Position numbers and translations under genes: made by a program. From positions 186,001 through 250,000 of the forward strand of contig NZ_JAAMPT010000209.1 of NCBI RefSeq assembly GCF_012911605.1: 64,000 bases of DNA, in the 5' to 3' direction. The number at the start of each line of letters is the position of its first letter. Positions within the stretch are counted from its first letter, which is position 1. The stretch is from Flavobacterium solisilvae (lineage in GTDB: Bacteria > Bacteroidota > Bacteroidia > Flavobacteriales > Flavobacteriaceae). Of the stretch, positions 17,535 through 26,159 are shown one piece after another. The notes under the pieces are model-generated. The model did no database searches. It had not been told where the DNA came from and saw only the letters and a program-made list of their open reading frames with translations.

Positions 17535-17576
17535 AAAACCACCTCGTCCTTCGGACACTCCTCCAAAGGAGGAGAA
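17535..17576 (-). repeat. Right 42-bp double-hairpin repeat flanking the DUF559 gene
   Basis: On the minus strand it has the same layout as 17023-17064: CTCCTCC-TTT-GGAGGAG, then GTCC-GAA-GGAC, then GAGGTGGTTTT. In the second stem two base pairs differ from the left copy, and each change on one side is matched on the other. It ends 9 nt before the photolyase stop codon and begins 8 nt after the DUF559 stop. Confidence 0.85.
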
Positions 17577-17585
17577 TAAAAACAA

Positions 17586-18872
17586 TTAGCCAACCGCTTC
17601 TTTATAAACTTTCAAACATTTTTCTCGCGCTTCTTTATGCTCAACAATAGGTTTTGGATAGTGAATGGTTTCCAGTTCAGGTATCCATTTTTTGATGTAT
17701 TTTAAGTCTTTATCAAATTTTTTGATTTGCTCCGTTGGATTGAAAATTCTAAAATAAGGCGCAGCATCAACACCACTTCCAGCTGCCCATTGCCAGTTGC
17801 CAACGTTGCTAGCTTGTTCGTAATCTAATAATTTTGTAGCAAAATAAGTTTCTCCCCAACGCCAATCAATTAAAAGATGTTTGCACAAAAAACTCGCTAC
17901 AATCATTCGCACACGATTGTGCATGTGACCAGTTTTGTTCAATTCACGCATTCCAGCATCTACAAAAGGATAACCGGTTTTTCCTTCACACCATTTTTTA
18001 AACAAAACTTCATTGTTTTCCCATTTTACTTCGTCGTATTTTGGTCTAAAACTCGATTTGTTAGTATGCGGAAAATGCCAAAGAATTTGCATAAAAAACT
18101 CCCTCCAAATTAATTCCTTTAAAAACGTTTCGTTTCTACTTTCAAGTGCTTTGGCAACCATTTTTCTAATAGAAACCGCACCAAAACGCAGATAAATTCC
18201 AAGATACGACGTTTTGTTCAAAGCTGGAAAATTTCGTGTGGCTTCATAGTTGTCTATCAAAGTTGTCGATACATCAAATGGAGTAACTTTTATAGATGAG
18301 GTTTCAAATCCTATAGCAGCTAAACTCAAAAATGGATAGGAGTGAAGCGTTATTTTACTTAAATAATCTTCTGAATTATAATGAACTAGTTGGATTTTTT
18401 TAAAGTTTTCTTTCCATTTGTTAGAATACGGAGTATAAACTACATACGGCGTTCCATCGTCTTTAACTACTTCACTTTTTTCGAAAATGACTTGGTCTTT
18501 ACTAGTTTTAAATTCGATGTTATTTTCTTTAAATAAATGGTATAAATCCAAATCGCGTTTGCGAGCATAAGGTTCATAATCATGATTGGTATAAACCGCT
18601 TTGATTTTATTTTCTGAAATTAATTTTTGATAAACATCCAATGGTTTTCCATGAAAAACAGCTAATGATTTTCCAATCTCTTGAAGTTGTTTCTGGATTT
18701 TTTCCAACTGCTGATGAATAAAGGTAACTCGCGCATCATCTTTTGGAAGTTGCGACAAAATAGTTTCATCAAATATAAAAATCGGAAGCACTTCTTCATC
18801 TGCATTTAAGGCATGAAAAAGCCCAACATTATCGTCTAATCGTAAATCGCGTCGAAACCAGAATATGTTCAT
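17586..18872 (-). CDS. Deoxyribodipyrimidine photolyase / cryptochrome family protein
   Basis: 428 aa. The N-terminal alpha/beta antenna domain opens with the family start NIFWFRRDLRLDDN. The C-terminal FAD domain contains WREFFMQILWHFP, then RWGETYFATKLLDYEQASNVGNWQW split over 345-375, and YFRIFNP. These fit light-driven repair of cyclobutane pyrimidine dimers by class I photolyases. Substrate type (CPD or 6-4) was not proven. It lies downstream of SDR and SRPBCC genes on the same strand. Similar photolyase-SDR-SRPBCC clusters occur in other Bacteroidota. A repeat-rich gap of 206 nt separates it from the SDR gene. Confidence 0.92.
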   Translation of the reverse strand: MNIFWFRRDLRLDDNVGLFHALNADEEVLPIFIFDETILSQLPKDDARVTFIHQQLEKIQKQLQEIGKSLAVFHGKPLDVYQKLISENKIKAVYTNHDYEPYARKRDLDLYHLFKENNIEFKTSKDQVIFEKSEVVKDDGTPYVVYTPYSNKWKENFKKIQLVHYNSEDYLSKITLHSYPFLSLAAIGFETSSIKVTPFDVSTTLIDNYEATRNFPALNKTSYLGIYLRFGAVSIRKMVAKALESRNETFLKELIWREFFMQILWHFPHTNKSSFRPKYDEVKWENNEVLFKKWCEGKTGYPFVDAGMRELNKTGHMHNRVRMIVASFLCKHLLIDWRWGETYFATKLLDYEQASNVGNWQWAAGSGVDAAPYFRIFNPTEQIKKFDKDLKYIKKWIPELETIHYPKPIVEHKEAREKCLKVYKEAVG

Positions 18873-18902
18873 ATTTTTAAAAATTCAATATCAAAAGCAA
18901 CA

Positions 18903-19072
18903 TCAAAAATCAATTTCAAAAATCAATTTCAAAAATCAACTTCAAAAAGCAACTTCAAAAAGCAACTTCAAAATTATAATTATATTCAAAAAAAAATTAA
19001 ATTTTTATATTCCAATTGATTTTTGAAGTTGAACTTGATTTTTGAGGTTGAACTTGATTTTTGAAGTTGAAC
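18903..19072. repeat. Tandem repeats of two kinds facing each other
   Basis: Five 13-bp units (TCAAAAATCAATT and variants ending in AGCAACT) run from 18903 to 18967. Three 19-bp units (TTGATTTTTGAAGTTGAAC, the second with one change) run from 19016 to 19072. The two arrays are complementary in inverted orientation and could form a long stem around an AT-rich middle. Unit lengths are not multiples of three, so it is non-coding. It fills the gap between the SDR and photolyase genes. Confidence 0.85.
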
Positions 19073-19078
19073 TTGAAT

Positions 19079-19777
19079 TTATTGATTGGTTAGTAAAGTG
19101 GACATTCCGCCATCAACATGGAAGATTTGCCCCGATATCCAACTGCTTTTTTCAGACAATAAAAAACTTGCCATTTGCGCCATATCGTCAGAAGTTCCAA
19201 CTCTTTTCATCGGATGGCGTTGAGCTGATTTTTCTTTTTTCTCATCGTTGCTCAAAAACTTCTCTGCCAATGGTGTATCGGTTAATGATGGTGCAATAAC
19301 ATTTACTCTAATTTTTGGAGCATATTCTGCGGCTAATGCTTTTGCAAATCCTTCAATCGCTCCTTTGGCAGCAGCAACCGAGGTGTGAAAAGGCATTCCC
19401 ATGCTGGCAGCAACCGAACTAAAAAGCACAATACTAGATTGATTGGAAGCCGTCAAATTGGGTAAAACCGATTGGATAACCTTTACCAAACTTATAAAAT
19501 TGATTTGTAAATCGTGCTCAAATGCTTCGGGCTTCAAACCACGAAACGGACGTAAATTAATACTTCCAGGACAATACACCAATCCGTCGATAACTTCGGG
19601 TAATTTGGATGTTTCCAAAATATCGGTTGTTGCATCAAAAGGAATGTGAGTTACATTCATTTCGGCAATTTCTTCATTAGTTCTTGAAGCGATGAATACT
19701 TTATTTTCATATTGTAATTCTATGGCAATAGCAAGTCCAATGCCATACGAACCACCAATTAGTAATATATTTTTCAT
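19079..19777 (-). CDS. Short-chain dehydrogenase/reductase-like protein lacking the canonical Tyr
   Basis: 232 aa Rossmann protein. The NAD(P)-binding glycine motif GGSYGIG is at 8-14. The conserved Ser is in the FSSVAA block (120-124). The active-site Lys is Lys138 in AAAKGA. The Tyr normally four residues before it is Val134, and no Tyr is found at the alternative YX6K position, so it may bind NAD(P) without standard SDR catalysis. The C-terminal SGQIFHVDGG block is typical. It starts 3 nt after the SRPBCC gene and belongs to the photolyase cluster. Confidence 0.85.
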   Translation of the reverse strand: MKNILLIGGSYGIGLAIAIELQYENKVFIASRTNEEIAEMNVTHIPFDATTDILETSKLPEVIDGLVYCPGSINLRPFRGLKPEAFEHDLQINFISLVKVIQSVLPNLTASNQSSIVLFSSVAASMGMPFHTSVAAAKGAIEGFAKALAAEYAPKIRVNVIAPSLTDTPLAEKFLSNDEKKEKSAQRHPMKRVGTSDDMAQMASFLLSEKSSWISGQIFHVDGGMSTLLTNQ

Positions 19778-19780
19778 TTT

Positions 19781-20248
19781 TTAACCTTTAAATTCACCAA
19801 ATAGTTCAATTAATTTTTTTCTTCGGTATTCAAATATTTCATTCAATTTAGGTTTTACTAAAAATGGATGAACCAGTTGACCAATAATTCCCATCGGAAC
19901 TTTATAATCTACTATATCTTCCATTTCAACGCCACCATCAATTTCTTTAAAAAAATGTTTGTGATGCCACAGCGAATAAGGACCAAAGCGTTGTTCATCA
20001 ACAAAATACTTTCTATCAATTACGTGTGTAATCTCAGTAACCCATTTCATTGGAATACCTAAAACTGGCGTAACAATATATTGAATGATTTGTCCTGGAA
20101 ACATTTTTCTATCATCGCCTGATAGTGTTTTAAATCCCATATAATTAGGTGTAATGGTTTTTAAATTCGCTGGATCAGAAAAGAATTCCCAGGCTTTGTC
20201 CATTGTAATAGGTAACTTTTGTTGGGTTTGTAATCTATATATTTTCAT
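19781..20248 (-). CDS. SRPBCC-fold ligand-binding protein
   Basis: 155 aa single-domain START/Bet v 1-like protein. The fold signature is an N-terminal strand, the helix pair WEFFSDPANLKTITP, a long beta-sheet and a C-terminal amphipathic helix ending near FEYRRKKL. No catalytic motif is known for the group; members bind hydrophobic ligands or cofactors. It is first in the apparent operon SRPBCC-SDR-photolyase. Its position with photolyase suggests a role in the light or flavin response, which is inference. Confidence 0.85.
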   Translation of the reverse strand: MKIYRLQTQQKLPITMDKAWEFFSDPANLKTITPNYMGFKTLSGDDRKMFPGQIIQYIVTPVLGIPMKWVTEITHVIDRKYFVDEQRFGPYSLWHHKHFFKEIDGGVEMEDIVDYKVPMGIIGQLVHPFLVKPKLNEIFEYRRKKLIELFGEFKG

Positions 20249-20357
20249 CTCATTATTTTTGGTAAAGATACAAAGTGTTTAATGAATTTTATATTTTGTT
20301 AAACAAAAAATACAGCTATTTAAGTTTTAATTAACATTTGAAGTCTTTAACTATTTG

Positions 20358-20365
20358 TAAATTTG
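20358..20365 (+). promoter_or_regulatory. -7 promoter box for the DUF2911 gene
   Basis: TAAATTTG lies 19 nt upstream of the ATG at 20385, giving a short leader. Confidence 0.55.
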
Positions 20366-20384
20366 ACCAACTAAATAAAACATT

Positions 20385-21239
20385 ATGAAAAAAATTATTT
20401 TTGTTTTGGCAGTTTTGATTGCCAATTTCACTATTGAAGCTCAGGTAAAAACACCTCAATCAAGTCCTAAGACTACAGTTAATCAAGTAGTTGGATTGAC
20501 AGATGTAACATTAGATTATTCTCGTCCAAGTGCAAAAGGAAGAGTTGTTTTTGGTGATTTAGTTCCTTTTGGAAAACTTTGGAGAACGGGTGCAAACCAA
20601 AACTCAATGGTAACTTTCAGTGATGATGTAGTTATCAAAGGAAATACTTTGAAAAAAGGTAAATATGCTATTTTCACTACGCCAAAAGCTGATATGTGGG
20701 AAGTTATTTTCTACACGGATACAGAAAATTGGGGAACACCAGAAAACTGGGATGTAAACAAAGTAGCGTTAAGCACTATGGTTGATCCAACGGCTTTAGG
20801 AAATCATGTTGAAACTTTCACTATTGGTGTAAATAACTTGACTAACGATAGCGCAACTTTGGATATTTCTTGGGAAAAAACAATGGTTTCTATCAAGTTT
20901 GAAGTACCAACTAAAAAAGCGGCTATGGCTAGTATCGAAAAAGTGTTAGCTGGTCCAACAGGAAATGACTATTTTTCTGCAGCACAGTATTTCTATCAAG
21001 CAGATGGTGATTTGAATAAAGCTTTAGAATATGTAAACAAAGCAGTAAGTTCTGTAAAAGCAGGACAAGATGTTCCATTTTGGCATTTGAGATTAAAATC
21101 ATTAATCCAAGCTAAATTAGGTGATAAAGCTGGAGCAATTACTACGGCTAAAGCTTCATTGGCTGCTGCTGAAAAAGCTGGAAATGCAGACTACGTTAAA
21201 ATGAACAACGACAGTATTAAAGAATGGAGTAAAAAATAA
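20385..21239 (+). CDS. Secreted DUF2911 protein with C-terminal helical repeats
   Basis: 284 aa with a signal peptide (1-19, ending IEAQ), so periplasmic or outer-membrane associated. Residues ~25-165 are the DUF2911 domain, with hallmark VTLDYSRPSAKGR, GKLWRTGANQ and KGKYAIFT. Residues ~190-284 look like two TPR-type helical hairpins (AAQYFYQADGDLNKALEYVNKAV and the repeat near the end). The function of DUF2911 is unknown. It is monocistronic, with its own promoter box and a strong terminator. Confidence 0.9.
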   Translation: MKKIIFVLAVLIANFTIEAQVKTPQSSPKTTVNQVVGLTDVTLDYSRPSAKGRVVFGDLVPFGKLWRTGANQNSMVTFSDDVVIKGNTLKKGKYAIFTTPKADMWEVIFYTDTENWGTPENWDVNKVALSTMVDPTALGNHVETFTIGVNNLTNDSATLDISWEKTMVSIKFEVPTKKAAMASIEKVLAGPTGNDYFSAAQYFYQADGDLNKALEYVNKAVSSVKAGQDVPFWHLRLKSLIQAKLGDKAGAITTAKASLAAAEKAGNADYVKMNNDSIKEWSKK

Positions 21240-21257
21240 TAACTCTTTCTTTAAATG

Positions 21258-21294
21258 AAAAAAGCCACGAAATTTAATTCTCGTGGCTTTTTTT
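21258..21294. terminator. Bidirectional terminator between the DUF2911 gene and the symporter
   Basis: AAAAAAGCCACGA and TCGTGGCTTTTTT pair around an AT loop, with A-run and T-run on opposite sides, so it can stop both convergent transcripts. Confidence 0.85.
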
Positions 21295-23018
21295 TATGCT
21301 ACAATTTCTTTGGGTTTACTTTTAATAAAGGTTTGAAATACAATCGATAGTAGTACGGTTAACGATGCGCCAATGAAATTTAGCCACAAATAACCAAGCT
21401 TTTCTTGTCCATTTGGATGAATGTGAATGGCATAGTAATAGATAAAGAAAATAGTAGTTTGACTGATTACGGCACCTAAAAAGATAGCATTTGCTTTGAC
21501 ATATTTCACATAAAAACCTACCAAGAAAACACCCAAAACAGTTCCGTAAAAAATAGAACCTACAATGTTTACCAACTGAATTAAGTTTTCAAATAACGTT
21601 CCAACGCAAGCAAAAAGTATGGCAATAATTCCCCAAAGCAATGTGAAATATTTAGTGGCATCAACATAGTGTTTGTCTGATTTTTGACCTTTTACATTTC
21701 GTTTATAAATGTCAATTGCTGTGGTTGAAGCCAATGCTGTTAAACCTGAAGCCGATGAAGACATTGCTGCCGAAAGAATAACTGCCAATAAAAGTCCAAT
21801 TAATCCCGAAGGTAAATAGTTTAAGATGAAATAGATAAAAACGTAATCTTTATCATTGGTTTCAGCTTTAGCATCTACTTTTTGAATGATAACTTTGGCT
21901 TGGTCGTGTAAATCTTTTTCTTTTTCAGAAAGCGAACTCAGTTTTCTCCTCAAGATTGGATTATCATAATTTTGGTTCAAATGGTCGATATACAACAAAT
22001 TGAATTCCTTTTTTTCTTCGCTAAGTTGATTGAGTTGTTTTTCAAGTGAATTGTATTCATTGGCATAAATCGATTTTTCAATCGCACCACGATTTACCGG
22101 ATTAAAATGCAACGGAACCGGATTGAATTGAAAGAAAACAAAAACCATTACACCAGTCAATAGGATGAAAAACTGCATAGGTACTTTTAAGAAACCATTC
22201 ATGATTAATCCCATTTGGCTTTCTTTATCTGATTTTCCAGATAGATAACGTCCAACCTGAGATTGATCCGTTCCAAAATAGGAAAGCATCAAGAAAAAAC
22301 CTCCGGTAATTCCGCTCCAAAAAGTATATCGATTTTCGGGATCAAAGGAAAAATCAAGTACATTCATTTTGTCATTGGCGCCAGCAATATGCATCGCATT
22401 AGAAAATGTCATGTCGTTTGGCAAATAATGTAATATCAAGAAAAATGTGATAAACATTCCGCTCATGATGACAAACATTTGTTGTTTTTGAGTAACGTTT
22501 ACCGCTTTTGTTCCGCCAGTAAATGTGTAAATAATTACCAAAATCCCAATGATGATGTTCAACATCGTTAAGTTCCAACCCAATACCGCCGAAAGAATAA
22601 TGGATGGTGCATAAATGGTTAAACCAGTTCCTAAACCACGCTGAATTAAGAATAAAACGGCTGTAAACGAACGTGTTTTTAAGTCAAATCGTTGTTCGAG
22701 ATATTCATAAGCGGTGTAAACTTTCAGTTTATGATAAATAGGAATAAACGTCATAGAAATTACGACCATCGCAATAGGCAAACCAAAATAGAATTGCACA
22801 AAACCCATTCCGTCATGATACGCTTGTCCTGGCGTTGATAAAAAAGTAATTGCGCTGGCTTGAGTTGCCATTACAGATAAACCAACTGTCCACCAAGGCG
22901 TTTCTTTGTTGCCCAAAATATATTCTTCTACGTTGGCACTTCCTTTGGTTTTATAAACGCCATAGAAAACGATAAAAAGTAGCGTTACCGATAAAATTAT
23001 CCAGTCAAGTTGTTGCAT
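21294..23018 (-). CDS. Sodium:solute symporter (SSS family)
   Basis: 574 aa with about 13 membrane helices. The N-terminal block WWTVGLSVMATQASAITFLSTPG is typical of SSS proteins; the early helices and the Ser/Thr near helix 8 form the Na+ site. A hydrophilic insert of ~95 residues (about 310-385) rich in Glu/Lys separates two helices. The substrate is unknown. It is last in the PIG-L, 35-aa peptide, SSS operon; its ATG comes 1 nt after the stop of the small peptide. The pairing with a secreted PIG-L deacetylase suggests uptake of a sugar or sugar-acid product, which is inference. Confidence 0.9.
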   Translation of the reverse strand: MQQLDWIILSVTLLFIVFYGVYKTKGSANVEEYILGNKETPWWTVGLSVMATQASAITFLSTPGQAYHDGMGFVQFYFGLPIAMVVISMTFIPIYHKLKVYTAYEYLEQRFDLKTRSFTAVLFLIQRGLGTGLTIYAPSIILSAVLGWNLTMLNIIIGILVIIYTFTGGTKAVNVTQKQQMFVIMSGMFITFFLILHYLPNDMTFSNAMHIAGANDKMNVLDFSFDPENRYTFWSGITGGFFLMLSYFGTDQSQVGRYLSGKSDKESQMGLIMNGFLKVPMQFFILLTGVMVFVFFQFNPVPLHFNPVNRGAIEKSIYANEYNSLEKQLNQLSEEKKEFNLLYIDHLNQNYDNPILRRKLSSLSEKEKDLHDQAKVIIQKVDAKAETNDKDYVFIYFILNYLPSGLIGLLLAVILSAAMSSSASGLTALASTTAIDIYKRNVKGQKSDKHYVDATKYFTLLWGIIAILFACVGTLFENLIQLVNIVGSIFYGTVLGVFLVGFYVKYVKANAIFLGAVISQTTIFFIYYYAIHIHPNGQEKLGYLWLNFIGASLTVLLSIVFQTFIKSKPKEIVA

Positions 23019-23019
23019 A

Positions 23020-23127
23020 TCAATAGAATAATTGCATTAGTAGAAAAAAGATAATGATATAAATAGCATTGGCCAATAAAACCCAAGTATAGCTATTTTT
23101 CCAAGAAGATTTTTTGTTTGTTTCCAT
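23020..23127 (-). CDS. 35-aa single-span membrane peptide between the PIG-L and symporter genes
   Basis: The frame encodes METNKKSSWKNSYTWVLLAN followed by AIYIIIFFLLMQLFY. It has a polar, lysine-containing N-terminus and one hydrophobic helix (about residues 14-35). It starts 2 nt after the PIG-L stop and stops 1 nt before the symporter ATG, spacing typical of translationally coupled genes. It is too short for usual gene callers. By position and topology it could be a small accessory subunit of the symporter, as MetS is for the MetP transporter. That function is inference. Confidence 0.7.
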   Translation of the reverse strand: METNKKSSWKNSYTWVLLANAIYIIIFFLLMQLFY

Positions 23128-23129
23128 AA

Positions 23130-25631
23130 TTATTTACCAATTGCAATCATATTTGCCATTAATCGGAATGCTCCAGAAACGCCTTCGGGCAACTCTCTAA
23201 AAAAGCTCAATCCGGTGTAAATGTAATTTCCTTTGCCATATTTTGCAATAAGCAATGCGCCGTCTTTTGGCTTTTCGCCAGTATCATTTGCCGATAGAAT
23301 AGGAGTAAACGCGTTATCCCATTCGCTTGGATAATACAATCCTTGTTCTTGTTTCCAACCTTTAAAATCGTCAACCGTAATTTTGTTTGGATAATTTAAA
23401 ACGGGATGATTTGGTGCTAAAAAGCGAACCTCAGCATCTTCTTCGGTAACTCGGTCACGAGAAATTTTTAATGGAAATGGTGCCATTTCTTTAGAAACTA
23501 AATCGTCCAAAGTGTTGTATTGTACAATCATTGTTTTTCCATTTTTGACAAAATCTAAAAGTGTTTTTTGTTTGTAAGCCAAAGCGTTTACTACGTTATA
23601 AGCACGAATTCCAGTAATAACAACATCAAACGGACTTAACTTTTCGGCAGAAATAGCTTCAGGTTTGATGATTTCTACTTCATAACCCATTTGTTGCAAG
23701 CTTTTTGGAATTTCATCGCCTGCACCCATAATGTATGCGATTTTTTCATTTTTCGTTTTAATTTTTAGTCGGATGGCTTTAGCAACAGCAGGTTTTAAAA
23801 CCATTTGTTTGTAAATGTGCGGATAGTTGATGTCGATTTTTTGTTTGTCAAAAACTTGATTATCAATAGTTACAATGCTTTTGATTTCAATTTCACTGAT
23901 TTCTTTGGAAGGCGAAACATTGAAAATTGCCAAAACTTCTTCGCCTTTTCTATCTAACGAAAAAGGAATTTCAGTTGGAGAAACCGACCAGTTTTCAGGA
24001 AGTTGAAGTTTTACATTTCCTGCGATTTTGTCTTTTCCTGCTTTTACTTTTACGGTTACGGTTTTACTTCGGTCGTTGTTGAAAATATATACTTTTTCAG
24101 CAATAGTTGAAGTAGCAAGCGGAACAATATCAAGCGGTTGATAGACTTCGCCTTTTACATCGTCGTTGTATTTGTAAACTACTTTTCTATCAAACGGAAT
24201 TTCTACACCCAGAATTTCAATCCAAAATCCAACAGTAACTTGGCGAATTACATCGGGTAAACCTATTTTTTCTTGTTCATCTACTCGATACATTCCTTCG
24301 GTTCCAACTTGATTAAGCCAATAGGCATTGGTGTAATCAATGGTGTTGTTTAAGTTTAACGAAGTAGTTTCGGTAAAAGGAACGTTATTTTTTAAGTCAA
24401 TGATTTTTTTCTCCTTAGTTTCATACGTTGGAATAGCGCCAATTCCGTTAAGTTTCATCGGAATTGAACTTCTATTAATAACTTCTAGTTTAATTTTTAA
24501 CGGACTATTTGGTGTAATTTCTTGAACATCGGCAACAGCTTCAAAGTATAAACCAGCACAAGCCGCAATGATTTTCTTGATTTCTTCTGTTTTGACTTCT
24601 TTCCAATGTTTATCCGATAGATTTTGGATTAAAGTATACGCTTTAACCAATTCAGGAATGCTAGCTGAAGGATTTTTAAAATCGAAGTTTTTTTCCACGG
24701 CATTTAAAATATCGCCTATAGCTTTTCCGCCTTGAACTCGGTTCCAAGAAGTATCAATTCCTTCAAAAAGATTAGTATTGTCGTTGAGTTTTTCGCCTTT
24801 TAGAAATTCTAAATATTCGTCTTCTTCACCACGAGTTCCAGTATTTCCGAAACCTTGTGACTGATGACAACTTCTGCTTAAAGCGGCAATTTCTTGATTG
24901 GATTTACCCAAACTTTGATAATAGGTTCCAATGTTTAACTTGGTTTGTGTGGATTTGTCGGCTTTTTCAAACTTTTCTTTGCTGCCATAAAACCACCACG
25001 AAGTGTTGAAAAATACTCGTTTAGGTTGCCAAGTTGAAACATATTTTAGTTGTTCAGGATAAATGGTTTTATCGTTAACTAAATCAAAAGCTTCCAAACT
25101 CAACATAGCCGAAGCGGTGTGATGACCATGAGTGGTTCCTGGTGAACGATGATCAAAACGGTTAATGATTACATCGGGTTGAAATTTTCTAATTGCCCAA
25201 ACAACATCACTCAAAACCTGATTTTTATCCCAAATTTCTAATGTTTCCGTAGGATTTTTTGAAAAACCAAAGTCATTGGCACGAGAAAAAAACTGTTCGC
25301 CACCATCAATTTTTCGAGCTTCGATAAGTTCTTGTGTTCTAATAACGCCAAGCAATTCGCGTAGTTCAGTTCCAATTAAATTTTGTCCACCATCACCACG
25401 AGTTAGCGATAGATAACCGGTTCGAGCTTTTTTGTCATTTGACAAATAAGAAATTAATCGAGTATTTTCGTCGTCAGGATGTGCCGCAACATATAAAACT
25501 GAACCCAGAAAGTTCAGTTTTTGTATTTGGTGGTAAATTTCTACCGATGTTGGTTTAGTTGGTCGTTGCGCAAAACCAATTTGAAAAGATAGTAATAACA
25601 GTAAAATTGATGATTTGTAAAGCTGTTGCAT
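23130..25631 (-). CDS. Large secreted PIG-L family deacetylase
   Basis: 833 aa with a signal peptide (1-21, ending GFAQ). The zinc-dependent LmbE/PIG-L domain is near the N-terminus: AHPDDE at about 50-55 supplies His, Asp and the catalytic Asp, and HGHH near residue 170 supplies further metal ligands. The remainder holds beta-sandwich segments (roughly 380-590) and a C-terminal Rossmann-like GATase/ThuA-like region. PIG-L enzymes N-deacetylate GlcNAc-type groups. The usual domain is ~230 aa, so this is an extended Bacteroidota form. It heads an operon with a 35-aa peptide and a symporter, behind a clear promoter box. Confidence 0.9.
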   Translation of the reverse strand: MQQLYKSSILLLLLSFQIGFAQRPTKPTSVEIYHQIQKLNFLGSVLYVAAHPDDENTRLISYLSNDKKARTGYLSLTRGDGGQNLIGTELRELLGVIRTQELIEARKIDGGEQFFSRANDFGFSKNPTETLEIWDKNQVLSDVVWAIRKFQPDVIINRFDHRSPGTTHGHHTASAMLSLEAFDLVNDKTIYPEQLKYVSTWQPKRVFFNTSWWFYGSKEKFEKADKSTQTKLNIGTYYQSLGKSNQEIAALSRSCHQSQGFGNTGTRGEEDEYLEFLKGEKLNDNTNLFEGIDTSWNRVQGGKAIGDILNAVEKNFDFKNPSASIPELVKAYTLIQNLSDKHWKEVKTEEIKKIIAACAGLYFEAVADVQEITPNSPLKIKLEVINRSSIPMKLNGIGAIPTYETKEKKIIDLKNNVPFTETTSLNLNNTIDYTNAYWLNQVGTEGMYRVDEQEKIGLPDVIRQVTVGFWIEILGVEIPFDRKVVYKYNDDVKGEVYQPLDIVPLATSTIAEKVYIFNNDRSKTVTVKVKAGKDKIAGNVKLQLPENWSVSPTEIPFSLDRKGEEVLAIFNVSPSKEISEIEIKSIVTIDNQVFDKQKIDINYPHIYKQMVLKPAVAKAIRLKIKTKNEKIAYIMGAGDEIPKSLQQMGYEVEIIKPEAISAEKLSPFDVVITGIRAYNVVNALAYKQKTLLDFVKNGKTMIVQYNTLDDLVSKEMAPFPLKISRDRVTEEDAEVRFLAPNHPVLNYPNKITVDDFKGWKQEQGLYYPSEWDNAFTPILSANDTGEKPKDGALLIAKYGKGNYIYTGLSFFRELPEGVSGAFRLMANMIAIGK

Positions 25632-25659
25632 GTTTTTTATACTAATGGTGCAATGGCTT

Positions 25660-25667
25660 CAAATATA
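25660..25667 (-). promoter_or_regulatory. -7 promoter box for the PIG-L/symporter operon
   Basis: On the minus strand this reads TATATTTG, 29 nt upstream of the PIG-L ATG. Confidence 0.6.
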
Positions 25668-25721
25668 CTGATTAAATAAATTTTGGAGTTTTATTTAGTT
25701 AGTTTTTAACAATTTCTTTGG

Positions 25722-26099
25722 TTAATCTATCGCAGCAGTTTGATAGGTAAAATGACCTTTTTTGCTGTAAGGAAATTGCTTTTTGTGTTGTTTTAACAGT
25801 AGATACGGTTTGTCTTCGTCATAATCGGTAATTTCAACTCTTACTTTGCTGTAAAGAGAATAACCGCCATATAAATGAGGAAGTTCTTCGGCTTCTACCC
25901 AATTTCCTTTGTCTCTAAAGATATATACTTTGTTCAATTTGTCATAGTAAGCTTGCATATTTGGAAAATACAAATAGCGTAATTGACAATTGGTATCTGC
26001 ATCAAACTTCAAAGTTGAGTTTTCCAAGTAAGTAACTTGAGCTGTAATAGTGTTGCAAACTATAAATGCAATCACTAAGAGTATTTTTCTTGCATTCAT
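25722..26099 (-). CDS. Small secreted protein of unknown function
   Basis: 125 aa with a signal peptide (1-20, ending ITAQ); the mature part is ~105 residues. The mature part is rich in Tyr and charged residues and predicts mainly beta-strands (CQLRYLYFPNMQAYYDKLNK, then VEITDYD). I do not recognise a domain. It has its own TATATTTG box 53 nt upstream. It lies 90 nt from the PIG-L gene on the same strand but appears separately transcribed. Confidence 0.75.
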   Translation of the reverse strand: MNARKILLVIAFIVCNTITAQVTYLENSTLKFDADTNCQLRYLYFPNMQAYYDKLNKVYIFRDKGNWVEAEELPHLYGGYSLYSKVRVEITDYDEDKPYLLLKQHKKQFPYSKKGHFTYQTAAID

Positions 26100-26151
26100 G
26101 ATTAAAGATTTTTAGGATACTAAAAAAAGTCAGTATCGAATTATTATGCGA

Positions 26152-26159
26152 CAAATATA
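26152..26159 (-). promoter_or_regulatory. -7 promoter box for the small secreted protein
   Basis: On the minus strand this reads TATATTTG; the ATG is about 53 nt downstream at 26099. Confidence 0.6.

Noticed and set aside
18903-18967. CRISPR-like array
   Set aside because: The 13-bp units are contiguous without unique spacers, so this is a plain tandem repeat.
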